Below, one piece after another: positions 13,434 to 21,200 of a stretch of 23,694 bases of DNA; position 1 is the first letter of the stretch; every line of letters starts with the position of its first letter. The notes beneath the pieces are model-generated. The model searched no databases. It worked only from the letters and a program-made list of their open reading frames with translations, and was not told the origin of the DNA. Source of the stretch: an uncultured bacterium (GTDB taxonomy: Bacteria; Bacteroidota; Bacteroidia; Bacteroidales; Muribaculaceae); contig CAMHGU010000011.1 of assembly GCA_946184715.1 (NCBI GenBank), forward strand, positions 1-23,694. Reading direction: 5' to 3'. Made by a program: the position numbers and the translations under genes.

Positions 13434-16394
13434 ATGAAAAGACGTGCGATTACATTGCTTGCGGCAGCTGCGCTTGCGGCTGGCGTGGCTGGGGCTGCGA
13501 CGGTGCCGACGGCGGGGGCGCAGCGGGTGGTGCAGGCTTCGGTGCCGGAGTTGATGGGCATCGGGAAGGTGAAGGTGAAGAGTGCGGTGGCCGATGCGGC
13601 TCGGAAGCGTGTGACCATCGACCTTAACGAGGCTTACGGCGATGTGCCGTTTACGAAGCAGACGGTGGCCGCGATGGCCGAGGAGGTGAAGAGCCAGCTC
13701 GGCGCGGCGTATTCGGGCTACGAGGTGGTGTTCACCATCGAGGGCCGCGACATCGCCACGTATCTGCCCGAGACGGCGGTGGTGGAGCGCGACGCGAGCG
13801 AGTTCATCACGCCGCTCGATGCCGACCGTGTCTATACCAAGGGCCTTAGCGGCGACATCATCGCGATGTGGCAGAGCCACGGGTGGTACTTCGAGCCGAA
13901 GCTTAACCGGTGGGAGTGGCAGCGCGGGCGTATGCTGCAGACGGTGGAGGACGTATATACTCAGAGCTATGTGGTGCCGTTCCTGGCGCCGATGCTTGAG
14001 AACGCGGGGGCTTACGTGATGCTGCCCCGCGAGCGCGACACCCACAGCATCGAGTACGTCATCGACGGCGATGGCGGCAATGCCGTGGGTATCTACTCGG
14101 AGCACAACGGCCATAACCACTGGCAGCGCGGCGAGGAGCCGGGCTTCGCGTATAAGCGCGATGAGTATCGCGTGGGCGAGAACCCGTTTGCGGAGGGCAG
14201 CTACCGCCGCGTGACGGCTACGGCCGACGCTTCGCGAGCTTCGCGCGCCGTGTGGAGTCACGCCGTCGAGGAGGACGGCGACTACGCCGTGTACGTGTCG
14301 TACCACTCGCTGCCCAACAGTGCGACCGATGCGGTATATACGGTGCACCACGCCGGCGGCGACTCGAAATTTAAGGTGAACCAGACGATGGGCGGCGGCA
14401 CGTGGATCTACCTCGGCACGTTCCCGCTGCGCAAAGGGTATAGCGGCCCGATTGTGGAGCTGACTAACGTGTCGGCCGATGCCGACGCGGTCATTACCGC
14501 CGACGCCGTGAAGATAGGCGGCGGCATGGGCAACGTGGCCCGCAAAGTGAAGACCGAGGGCAACCCCGACGCCCGCGCCGATATAGAGTACGAGTACAAG
14601 ACGAGCCTGCGGCCCCGCTTCGTTGAGGGCGCGCGCTACTGGCTGCAATGGGCGGGCGTGCCCGACTCGGTATATACGCCTTCCGACAATCTCAACGACT
14701 ACACCGACGACTATAAGTGCCGCGGCGAATGGGTCAACTATCTGCTCGGCGGGTCACGCTTCAACGAGGAGCGTCCCGGCTTGCGCATTCCCGTTGACCT
14801 CTCGTTGGCGTTCCACAGCGATGCGGGCGTGACCGGCGACGATTCCATCGTGGGCACCCTGGGCATCTATTACGACAAGGGCGAGCGGCAGAGCTACCCC
14901 GACGGGTCGCCGCGCACGGTGTCGCGCCACTACACCGACTTGGTGATGAGCAACATCGTGGCCGACGTGCGCCGCGGCTACGAGCCGCGCTGGAGCCGCC
15001 GCGGGATGTGGAACAAGACCTACTTTGAGGCGCGCGTGCCCGAGGTGCCGGCGATGCTGCTTGAGCTGCTGTCGCACCAGAACTTCGCCGATATGCGCTT
15101 GGGGCTTAACCCCGAGTTCCGCTTCACGGTAAGCCGCGCTATATATAAAGGTATGCTGCAGTTCCTTGCCGAGCGCGAGGGCCGCGACTATCAGGTGCAG
15201 CCGCTGCCGGTGCACGGCTTCGGCATCACGAATGTAGGCTCCGGCAGCTACCGCCTGGCGTGGAAAGCCACGCCCGACAGCCTGACGGCCAACGCCGATG
15301 CCTCGGCCTTCATAGTGGAGGAGCGCATCGACGGCGAAGGCTTCGCGCCCATCGCCAAAGTGACCGAGCCGAGCTACACCGTCAACGTCACCGACGACCG
15401 GATACATAGCTACCGCATCGTGGCCCTGAACGACGGCGGCCGCAGCTTCCCGAGCGAGACGCTGGCGCTGCGCCGCGCCGCTTCAGGCAAGGAGGTGCTG
15501 ATAGTGAACGGCTTCACCCGCGTGAGCGCCCCCGACTGGTACGACAACGGCGCCGAGGCCGGCTTCCTCGATGCCAAAGACCACGGCGTGCCCTACGGCG
15601 AGCAGATCAACTACGTAGGGGCGCAGAAAGAGTTCAGGCGTGCGCTGCCGTGGGTTGATGACGATGCCACCGGCTACGGCGACAGCCGCTCCAACTACGA
15701 CGCGAGTGTCATCGCCGGCAACACCTTCGACTATCCCTACCTGCACGGCACCGCCCTTGCCGCGGCCGGCTACGGCTTCATCTCCTGCTCGGTCGAGGCC
15801 TATGCCGATGGCGGCTACGAAGGCAGCAAGCTCATCGACTTCATCTTCGGCAAGCAGAAAGAGGTGAAGACCGGGCGCGGCGCCGTGCCCAACCGCCACA
15901 AGCTATTCACGCCCGCACTATGCGCCGCCATAGAGCGGAGCCTGAAAGCCGGCGCCGGCATCTTCCTCTCGGGCGCCTACATCGCCACCGACACCTGGGA
16001 CAACGTGACTCGCTCCACCAATATCGGCGAGGCGAAATTTGTGGAGAAGATCCTCGGCTACAAGTACCTCACCGGCCAGGCCGCCACCGTGGGCGACATA
16101 TACGTGACCGAGAGCCCCGCAAAGCAGCTCAAGGCCGGCTCCCACTACAACTACAACGACCATCATAGCCGCGACATCTACACCGTGGAGTCGCCCGACG
16201 GCATCGTGCCGTCCGACAAGAACGGGTTCACCTTCGCGCGCTACGCCGAGAACAACATCCCCTGCGGCGTGGTGAGCGAGCGCGCCACGGGCAGCCGCGT
16301 GTGTGCCCTCGGCGTCCCCTTCGAGACCATCACCGACGCCGCTCAGCGCAGCGCCCTGATGAAGCAAATTATAAATTATCTCAGCCGGCAATAG
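13434..16394 (+). CDS. Secreted N-acetylmuramoyl-L-alanine amidase with inserted golvesin-type domain
   Basis: This 986-residue secreted protein (signal peptide MKRRAITLLAAAALAAGVAG) has an amidase_3-type zinc peptidase fold that would cut the amide bond between MurNAc and the stem peptide. The candidate metal ligands and catalytic residue are His149 (QSHGWYF), His461 (LSLAFHSDAG) and Glu544 (MLLELLSHQNFADM); LPRERD near residue 196 is another family motif. A golvesin C-terminal-like beta domain (about 225-363; YAVYVSYHSLPNS, FKVNQTMGGGTWIYLG) lies inside the catalytic fold between the two histidines. A FN3-like segment (about 588-682) and a C-terminal alpha/beta domain of about 300 residues (GKEVLIVNGFTRV onward) follow. 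Such proteins are often labelled xanthan lyase through the golvesin domain alone. The gene appears monocistronic. Confidence 0.82.
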   Translation: MKRRAITLLAAAALAAGVAGAATVPTAGAQRVVQASVPELMGIGKVKVKSAVADAARKRVTIDLNEAYGDVPFTKQTVAAMAEEVKSQLGAAYSGYEVVFTIEGRDIATYLPETAVVERDASEFITPLDADRVYTKGLSGDIIAMWQSHGWYFEPKLNRWEWQRGRMLQTVEDVYTQSYVVPFLAPMLENAGAYVMLPRERDTHSIEYVIDGDGGNAVGIYSEHNGHNHWQRGEEPGFAYKRDEYRVGENPFAEGSYRRVTATADASRASRAVWSHAVEEDGDYAVYVSYHSLPNSATDAVYTVHHAGGDSKFKVNQTMGGGTWIYLGTFPLRKGYSGPIVELTNVSADADAVITADAVKIGGGMGNVARKVKTEGNPDARADIEYEYKTSLRPRFVEGARYWLQWAGVPDSVYTPSDNLNDYTDDYKCRGEWVNYLLGGSRFNEERPGLRIPVDLSLAFHSDAGVTGDDSIVGTLGIYYDKGERQSYPDGSPRTVSRHYTDLVMSNIVADVRRGYEPRWSRRGMWNKTYFEARVPEVPAMLLELLSHQNFADMRLGLNPEFRFTVSRAIYKGMLQFLAEREGRDYQVQPLPVHGFGITNVGSGSYRLAWKATPDSLTANADASAFIVEERIDGEGFAPIAKVTEPSYTVNVTDDRIHSYRIVALNDGGRSFPSETLALRRAASGKEVLIVNGFTRVSAPDWYDNGAEAGFLDAKDHGVPYGEQINYVGAQKEFRRALPWVDDDATGYGDSRSNYDASVIAGNTFDYPYLHGTALAAAGYGFISCSVEAYADGGYEGSKLIDFIFGKQKEVKTGRGAVPNRHKLFTPALCAAIERSLKAGAGIFLSGAYIATDTWDNVTRSTNIGEAKFVEKILGYKYLTGQAATVGDIYVTESPAKQLKAGSHYNYNDHHSRDIYTVESPDGIVPSDKNGFTFARYAENNIPCGVVSERATGSRVCALGVPFETITDAAQRSALMKQIINYLSRQ

Positions 16395-16419
16395 GCGCCC
16401 CGCTTTCGGCAAAAATGAG

Positions 16420-16427
16420 TACCTTTG
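16420..16427 (+). promoter_or_regulatory. -7 promoter element of the AlbA_2-domain gene
   Basis: TACCTTTG matches the Bacteroidota -7 box perfectly and lies 27 bases before the ATG at 16455. No convincing TTG is present 19-21 bases upstream; only an A-rich tract (AAAAATGAG) precedes it. The gene can therefore be transcribed independently of the amidase gene. Confidence 0.5.
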
Positions 16428-16454
16428 TAAAAGTGTTGACAATTATAAGGCACA

Positions 16455-17942
16455 ATGACAATAGAGGATGTTAAGACAATCATAAAAGGTGACGAAACCC
16501 GTAGGTTGGAAGTAAAAAAGTCAACGGGCGAGTTAAAGGATGGTATGCGCTCTATTTGTGCTTTTCTTAATACCGATGGCGGCTGGTTGTTATTCGGTAT
16601 TACCCCGACAACCCTGAGAATCCTAGGCCAGGATGTGACTGACAATACTCGAAAGGAAATCGCAAGGGAGATAGCGAAATTGGAACCCTTGATAGACATT
16701 CCGGTAGAATACATTGATGTGCCGGGACGTCCAGGTTGTCAAGTCATTGCCATTCATGTGAATGCCGCGGGTTATTGGGAAGCTCCTCATGCCTACGACA
16801 GCAAGCCGTATATTCGCGTGGAGAGCACCACCATTGTTATGCCTCTTGATATATACCGTGACAGGCTGATGCGGAGTAAGGTCAATCGTTACAAATGGGA
16901 AGACCAAGTGTGTGAAGGCATTACTATTGCCGACCTTGAAGAACAACGTATTCGTGGCGGAGTACGTTTAGGCGTTGAGCGTGGACGTATGCCGGCATCA
17001 TCATTGTTGGAAACGACCGAAAGTCTTGTCGAGAAATTGAAGCTTACGACATCAGATGGGCAACTGAAGAATGCAGCAGCAGCCTTGTTTCTGCATGACA
17101 CCAGCCAGTTTCCTCAGTTCCTGCTGCGTATGGCCCGTTTTCGTGGGACGAATAAGAACGAGTTTATTGATAACCAGCGAGCGTATGGCAATTTCTTCGC
17201 GCTCTTGGATGCCGGTATAGCATTCTTTTTTAAGCACCTTTCCATCAGCGGCAAGATAGTAGGCATAATGCGTGAGGAAAAACTGGAAGTCCCGGTTGAG
17301 GCTCTGCGAGAAGCCTTGACCAATGCGCTTTGCCATCGGTTCTTCCATAACACAAGCAGTTCGGTGGGCATTGCCATCTATGATGACCGTATAGAGATTG
17401 AAAACTCAGGGCATCTGCCAGAAGAGTTGACACCTGAGACCATCAAACAGTCACATCATTCATTCCCACAGAACCCAACTATTGCCGATGTGCTCTTCAA
17501 GACTACCTTTTTGGAGAATTGGGGCAGTGGCGTAGGGCGCATAATGGATGCCTGTCGAGATGCCGGCCTTCCGGAACCGGAATACGGTCAGAACGCATCC
17601 TTCGTTTGGGTCACATTCAAGCGAGGCGCCATACACTCGGAAAGCCATACAAGTTCACCATACAACCATACAACCATACAAGTCCGGCATACAACCTCGA
17701 TGCGCCCCTCTAAGGTGAAACGTTTAAGGACGTTCTTGTCAGTGGTCGGTGAAAATGGCGCTAACCTGAAAACTTTGATGGAAGGAATGAATCTACGCAA
17801 CAGGTCGAGCTTTGTTAATGCATACATTACCCCGAACTTGGCAGATGGTAATATCGCAATGTTGTATCCGGAGTCGCCCAATCATCCTATGCAGTCGTAT
17901 TATTTGACTGCCAAGGGCAGAGAACTGTTGGAACGATTATGA
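16455..17942 (+). CDS. AlbA_2 (Schlafen-like) / GHKL-ATPase-like DNA-binding protein
   Basis: The 495-residue protein starts with an AlbA_2 domain (about 10-130; RRLEVKKSTGELKDGMRSIC, then AFLNTDGGWLLFGI), the putative nucleic-acid-binding domain shared with Schlafen proteins. A GHKL-like ATPase region follows (about 270-400), with EALTNALCHR giving the Glu286-x3-Asn290 signature and ENSGHLPEEL next. A hydrophilic linker (about 395-415) leads to a C-terminal winged-helix-like part (VKRLRTFLSVV onward). Members are usually annotated as transcriptional regulators or ATP-binding proteins; some Schlafen-like proteins act in phage defence, but nothing here proves that. Codon use is visibly AT-richer than in all neighbours, suggesting horizontal acquisition. 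The linker is encoded by an 8-bp tandem repeat that could switch the reading frame. Confidence 0.85.
   Translation: MTIEDVKTIIKGDETRRLEVKKSTGELKDGMRSICAFLNTDGGWLLFGITPTTLRILGQDVTDNTRKEIAREIAKLEPLIDIPVEYIDVPGRPGCQVIAIHVNAAGYWEAPHAYDSKPYIRVESTTIVMPLDIYRDRLMRSKVNRYKWEDQVCEGITIADLEEQRIRGGVRLGVERGRMPASSLLETTESLVEKLKLTTSDGQLKNAAAALFLHDTSQFPQFLLRMARFRGTNKNEFIDNQRAYGNFFALLDAGIAFFFKHLSISGKIVGIMREEKLEVPVEALREALTNALCHRFFHNTSSSVGIAIYDDRIEIENSGHLPEELTPETIKQSHHSFPQNPTIADVLFKTTFLENWGSGVGRIMDACRDAGLPEPEYGQNASFVWVTFKRGAIHSESHTSSPYNHTTIQVRHTTSMRPSKVKRLRTFLSVVGENGANLKTLMEGMNLRNRSSFVNAYITPNLADGNIAMLYPESPNHPMQSYYLTAKGRELLERL
17658..17681 (+). repeat. Three tandem copies of an 8-bp unit (CCATACAA) inside a coding sequence
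   Basis: Perfect copies lie at 17658-17665, 17666-17673 and 17674-17681. A detached perfect copy is at 17645-17652 and a 7/8 copy, GCATACAA, at 17687-17694. Because 8 is not a multiple of 3, gain or loss of one unit shifts the frame: loss leads to TAA at 17711-17713, gain to TGA at 17716-17718. Either would remove the C-terminal winged-helix-like part of the protein. Confidence 0.9.
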
Positions 17943-17999
17943 TTCTGATTTAAATCACGGATATTAAACAACTTATAAAACATAAAATAGACTTAAGCA

Positions 18000-19463
18000 A
18001 TGGCAAGAATCAACTGTTTTATCCCCTACGCGAGCGCAGAGCAGGCCCGCGCTACCATCGACGGGTTGCGCGCCAATGGGCTCGTAGGGAAGGTGTATCT
18101 GCTCGCCGCCGAGGGCATCGACGCCCAATATGAGGGTTGCGAGGTGATACGCGTGAACAACCTAACGTCATCGGCCACCATCAAGGCCATCGCGGCCCAC
18201 GCCGATGCCGACTACACCCTGGTTTACACCAAGTACGTTACGCTGAAGTTTGCGCCGTTCGCGCTTGAGCGCTTTGTGGGCATACTCGACGACAGCGGCA
18301 GCGGAATGGTCTATGCCGACCATTACAACGTGACCGACAAAGGCTACGACCGCGCGCCGGTGATTGACTACCAGATGGGGTCGCTCCGCGATGACTTCGA
18401 CTTCGGCTCCGTGCTCGTGTTCTGCTCGCACTGCCTGCGGGCGGCAGCCGAGGCAATGAAGGCCGACTATGAGCACGCCGGGCTTTACGACCTTCGGCTC
18501 AAGCTGTCGCAGCGCGCCGCCATCACCCACATCAACGAGTATCTCTACAGCGACGTGGAGCTTGACACCCGCAAGAGCGGCGAGAAGATTTTCGACTACG
18601 TCGACCCGAAGAACCGCGGCCGCCAGATAGAGATGGAGCAGGCTTGCACCGAGCACCTCAAAGAGATAGGCGGCTACCTCGCCCCCGAGTTCAAGCACAT
18701 AGAGTTCGGCGCCGACAACTTCGAGGTTGAGGCCACGGTGATGATTCCCGTGCGCAACCGCATTCGCACCATACGCGATGCCATCGGCTCCGTGCTACGC
18801 CAGCGCACCGACTTCAAGTTCAACCTGATGGTGGTTGACAACTTCTCGACCGACGGCACCCGCGAGGCCATCGACGAGTTTGCCGACGACCCGCGCTTGA
18901 TTCACATCATCGCCGACTACTATGATATGGGGATAGGCGGCTACTGGAACCTCGCCGCCCACCACCCGCAGGCCGGTAAATTCATAGTGCAGCTCGACAG
19001 CGACGATATGTATGCCGGGGAGGACACCCTTCAGACGATGGTCAACGCCTTCTACGAGCAGAACGTGGCAATGGTGGTAGGCACCTACCAGATGACCGAC
19101 ATCGACCTCAACCCGATACCGCCGGGCATCATCGACCACCGCGAGTGGACGCCCGACAACGGCCGCAACAACGCCCTGCGCATCAACGGCCTCGGGGCTC
19201 CGCGCGCCTTCTACACCCCGGTGCTTCGCGAAGTGAAGGTGCCCAACACCAGCTACGGCGAGGACTACGCTCTCGGGCTCAAGATCTCGCGCACCTACCA
19301 GATAGGGCGCGTATATACCCCCGTGTATCTGTGCCGCCGCTGGGACGACAACAGCGACGCCTCGCTCGATGTGGTGAAGATGAACAACAACAACCTCTAC
19401 AAAGACCGCATCCGCACCTGGGAGCTTCAAGCACGTATAGCCCTCAACAAGCGCAAAGCCTGA
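18000..19463 (+). CDS. Family 2 glycosyltransferase with degenerate N-terminal GT-like half
   Basis: The 487-residue protein has two parts. The C-terminal half (about 245-480) is a standard GT2 domain: VEATVMIPVRNRIRTI, VVDNFSTDGT, QLDSDDMY (Asp333-Ser-Asp335) and, further on, GEDYALGLKIS as the likely catalytic-base region. The N-terminal half (about 1-235) has an alpha/beta layout resembling a second GT-A domain (INCFIPYAS and MVYADHYNV) but lacks clear catalytic motifs and may bind an acceptor or be vestigial. It is followed after 16 bp (or 4 bp, depending on the start) by the DUF4922 gene and probably forms an operon with it. The 57-bp region before it is AT-rich, with no convincing TAnnTTTG box. 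The substrate is unknown. Confidence 0.88.
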   Translation: MARINCFIPYASAEQARATIDGLRANGLVGKVYLLAAEGIDAQYEGCEVIRVNNLTSSATIKAIAAHADADYTLVYTKYVTLKFAPFALERFVGILDDSGSGMVYADHYNVTDKGYDRAPVIDYQMGSLRDDFDFGSVLVFCSHCLRAAAEAMKADYEHAGLYDLRLKLSQRAAITHINEYLYSDVELDTRKSGEKIFDYVDPKNRGRQIEMEQACTEHLKEIGGYLAPEFKHIEFGADNFEVEATVMIPVRNRIRTIRDAIGSVLRQRTDFKFNLMVVDNFSTDGTREAIDEFADDPRLIHIIADYYDMGIGGYWNLAAHHPQAGKFIVQLDSDDMYAGEDTLQTMVNAFYEQNVAMVVGTYQMTDIDLNPIPPGIIDHREWTPDNGRNNALRINGLGAPRAFYTPVLREVKVPNTSYGEDYALGLKISRTYQIGRVYTPVYLCRRWDDNSDASLDVVKMNNNNLYKDRIRTWELQARIALNKRKA

Positions 19464-19479
19464 AGCCGTGGCAGCGCTG

Positions 19480-20304
19480 ATGAGCGAAATGGAATCTCTG
19501 TTCGGCCGCGCCATGGGCGGCTGGGCAGAGGTTTCGGCTCGTTACGGGCAGCTTGCCGATGCCCCGCGAGCCTCGCTGACGGTAGAAGGCTACAGCTTCA
19601 AAGTGGTGCTCAACCCCACGCGCTCCGTATCGACCCTCGCCAAGGTCGATGCCCGGTCGATAGCGTCGCGCCCCTGCTTTCTCTGCCCCGCCAATCAGCC
19701 GGCCGAGCAGGAGGCCTTGCGGTGGCAAGGGTATAAGATACAGGTGAACCCGTTCCCCATCTTCTCCACGCGCCATTTCACCATCTCGAGCCTACGGCAC
19801 GAGCCTCAGCAGCTTGCGCCCCACTTTGCTGATATGGTGGCGCTGGCCCGGCAGTTGCCGGGCTATGTGGTGTTCTACAACGGTGCCGGTGCCGGTGCTT
19901 CGGCGCCCGACCATCTGCATTTTCAGGCCGGCCCCGCGGCGGAGCTGCCGCTGTGCCGCAGCGAATGGTGGATTGCCGGCGAGCGGCACAGCCTTGAGGT
20001 CGGCACTATGCCCGGCGATGACGCGGCACTTGCGGCTTTGACCGGCATCATCGCCGAGGCCGAGCGGCAATGCCCCATCAACGTCATCAGTTGGGCCGAT
20101 GAGCAGGGCGGGGTGGAGGTGCATCTGTTTCGCCGTCGCTGCCACCGGCCCTCGTGCTATGGTGCAGAGCCAGGGCATCTGCTCGTGTCGCCCGGCAGCA
20201 TCGACCTTGCCGGCCTTGTCACCGTGATACGCCCGGCCGACTTCGCCGCCCTCACCGCGCAGCCCGCGCTGCTCGCCGGCATCGTCGCCGAGGTCACCCG
20301 CTGA
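19480..20304 (+). CDS. DUF4922 protein, HIT-superfamily GDP-hexose phosphorylase-like
   Basis: This 274-residue protein carries HLHFQAG (His145-x-His147-x-Gln149), the nucleotidyl-transfer signature of the GalT/HIT superfamily in the exact form used by GDP-L-galactose phosphorylases (plant VTC2) and animal GDP-D-glucose phosphorylase. Upstream are PCFLCPANQPAEQ (Cys66 and Cys69) and VNPFPIFSTRHFTI, also typical of this fold; RRRCHRPSCYG may add metal ligands. A plausible role is phosphorolysis or nucleotidyl transfer on a GDP-sugar, or a sugar-1-phosphate exchange feeding the adjacent glycosyltransferase; this is inferred, not shown. The ATG at 19480 is chosen; an in-frame GTG at 19468 would add four residues. 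It is the second gene of a likely two-gene operon. Confidence 0.82.
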   Translation: MSEMESLFGRAMGGWAEVSARYGQLADAPRASLTVEGYSFKVVLNPTRSVSTLAKVDARSIASRPCFLCPANQPAEQEALRWQGYKIQVNPFPIFSTRHFTISSLRHEPQQLAPHFADMVALARQLPGYVVFYNGAGAGASAPDHLHFQAGPAAELPLCRSEWWIAGERHSLEVGTMPGDDAALAALTGIIAEAERQCPINVISWADEQGGVEVHLFRRRCHRPSCYGAEPGHLLVSPGSIDLAGLVTVIRPADFAALTAQPALLAGIVAEVTR

Positions 20305-20316
20305 GCTGCGGCGGGG

Positions 20317-20355
20317 CGGAGTAATCGGAGCGCTCTGACTAATCTGATTACTCCG
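20317..20355. terminator. Inverted repeat between convergent genes, possible bidirectional terminator
   Basis: CGGAGTAATC (20317-20326) pairs perfectly with GATTACTCCG (20346-20355) across a 19-base loop. It begins 12 bp after the DUF4922 stop and ends 5 bp before the end of the convergent regulator gene. No U-run follows on either strand, so it may end transcription with help or simply protect 3' ends. Confidence 0.5.
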
Positions 20356-20360
20356 ATGGG

Positions 20361-20990
20361 TTATACCTGGGGGAGGACGGAGTGGACGTCGCGGACGATA
20401 CGGAGCGAGGAGAGGCCGTGCTTCTTGCCGGCGATGTAGTTGGGCAGGTCGGTGTCGCCTCGGCGTAGGTGCGAAACGAAAAGCGGGTAGCCTATTGAGA
20501 ACCAAGCGGCATAGAACTCGTCGCCCACATTGAGCTTGCAGTTCTTGACGGCGACCACCCGGAAGCGGTCGGCGCTGATTTTCTGCACACGGCACATACG
20601 GTTGGGTAGCCATTCCATCTCGAGCTGTTCGCCGATAGCGATTTGCGAGATTGTATTGACACGCTCGGGTGTGAAACCGCTCTCGACGGGTTCGGACTGG
20701 CCGGCGTGAGTCTTGACGAAGTCGTCCCAGTCGCGACAGCCCACGAAGCGCGAGAGAATTGAGAGGGTGCCGATGCGCGGTGTGTGGTTGCTCGGCACGT
20801 ATTGCCAAATACGCTTGATGGTGCTGATGCTCAGGGGCGTGATGCGGTTGGCGCTGTCGTTGCGCTGGTGCTCCAGCTCAAGGGCGGCCACGAGTTGCTC
20901 GAAATCGTAGGGCGAGCGTAGCGTAAAGCCCATCTTGGCTTCCACGGCTTGTCGCAAGAGTGCTATTATTTCGTTTGTGCTTTGGTCCAT
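20361..20990 (-). CDS. Conserved Bacteroidales protein, putative HTH-like regulator
   Basis: The 209-residue product has no family I can name with confidence. The N-terminal half (about 1-105) is alpha-helical and includes PLSISTIKRIWQYV followed by PRIGTLSILSRFVGCRDWDDFV, which reads like a helix-turn-helix of the kind that selects targets through a recognition helix. The C-terminal half (about 110-209) is beta-rich (LEMEWLPNRMCRVQKI, FRVVAVKNCKLNVGDEF) and may be a ligand or partner domain. The frame is open upstream, but the -7 box at 21026-21033 lies inside that extension, so the start must be downstream; the ATG at 20990 is the best choice. It is divergent from the zinc-ribbon/kinase operon and has a half-site array over its promoter, which fits an autoregulator. 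Confidence 0.75.
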   Translation of the reverse strand: MDQSTNEIIALLRQAVEAKMGFTLRSPYDFEQLVAALELEHQRNDSANRITPLSISTIKRIWQYVPSNHTPRIGTLSILSRFVGCRDWDDFVKTHAGQSEPVESGFTPERVNTISQIAIGEQLEMEWLPNRMCRVQKISADRFRVVAVKNCKLNVGDEFYAAWFSIGYPLFVSHLRRGDTDLPNYIAGKKHGLSSLRIVRDVHSVLPQV

Positions 20991-21025
20991 TATCGGGTTA
21001 AGTTCTTCACAGCTTGATTCAGATG

Positions 21026-21056
21026 CAAAGTTACGCATTTGTCAAAAAGGTTCAAA
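21026..21056 (-). promoter_or_regulatory. Promoter of the putative regulator gene (TTTG-N19-TAACTTTG)
   Basis: On the minus strand TTTG (21056-21053) and TAACTTTG (21033-21026), separated by 19 bases, match the Bacteroidota consensus fully. The leader before the ATG at 20990 would be about 30 bases. The -33 box is embedded in the inverted repeat GGTTCAAATTCTGAACC, so a protein bound there would compete with sigma factor. Confidence 0.75.
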
Positions 21057-21096
21057 TTCTGAACCAAAATGAACCCGAATGTGAACCGTTTTGAAC
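21049..21096. promoter_or_regulatory. Array of TGAACC half-sites, candidate operator
   Basis: GGTTCA (21049-21054) and TGAACC (21060-21065) form a 17-bp inverted repeat. Further TGAACC copies start at 21070 and 21082, and a TGAACT at 21092. The four direct copies start 10, 12 and 10 bp apart, close to one helical turn, so all would face the same side of the DNA. The array overlaps the -33 box of the minus-strand regulator and lies about 70-115 bp upstream of the -7 box of the plus-strand operon. Confidence 0.6.
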
Positions 21097-21162
21097 TGCG
21101 GCACGGCAGCTCCAAGCGCGGATAAATAGCAGGGCGAATGAGGCGATGCGCGAAATAATTGC

Positions 21163-21170
21163 TATATTTG
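21163..21170 (+). promoter_or_regulatory. -7 promoter element of the zinc-ribbon/kinase operon
   Basis: TATATTTG matches TAnnTTTG and lies 30 bases before the ATG at 21201. There is no TTG at 19-21 bases upstream, so the promoter may be weak or need an activator; the half-site array further upstream is a candidate activator site. Confidence 0.5.
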
Positions 21171-21200
21171 CGGAAGAGAAACCTTTGGAAAAGAAAGAAT

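Noticed and set aside
13320..14648. Minus-strand open frame of 442 codons over the start of the amidase gene
   Set aside because: It is rich in His, Arg, Leu and Ala without recognisable motifs and lies opposite the signal peptide, amidase and golvesin regions, which are clearly coding on the + strand.
17658..17681. CRISPR-like or origin-like iteron reading of the 8-bp repeats
   Set aside because: The units are directly adjacent, only 8 bp long, lie inside a coding sequence and have no spacers, Cas genes or replication gene nearby.
19792..20808. Minus-strand open frame of 338 codons crossing from the DUF4922 gene into the regulator gene
   Set aside because: It overlaps two well-supported genes, is Arg/Pro/His-rich, and reads through the inverted repeat at 20317-20355.
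20991..21038. N-terminal extension of the regulator by 16 codons
   Set aside because: The -7 box TAACTTTG at 21033-21026 lies inside this extension, so the extension would not be transcribed.
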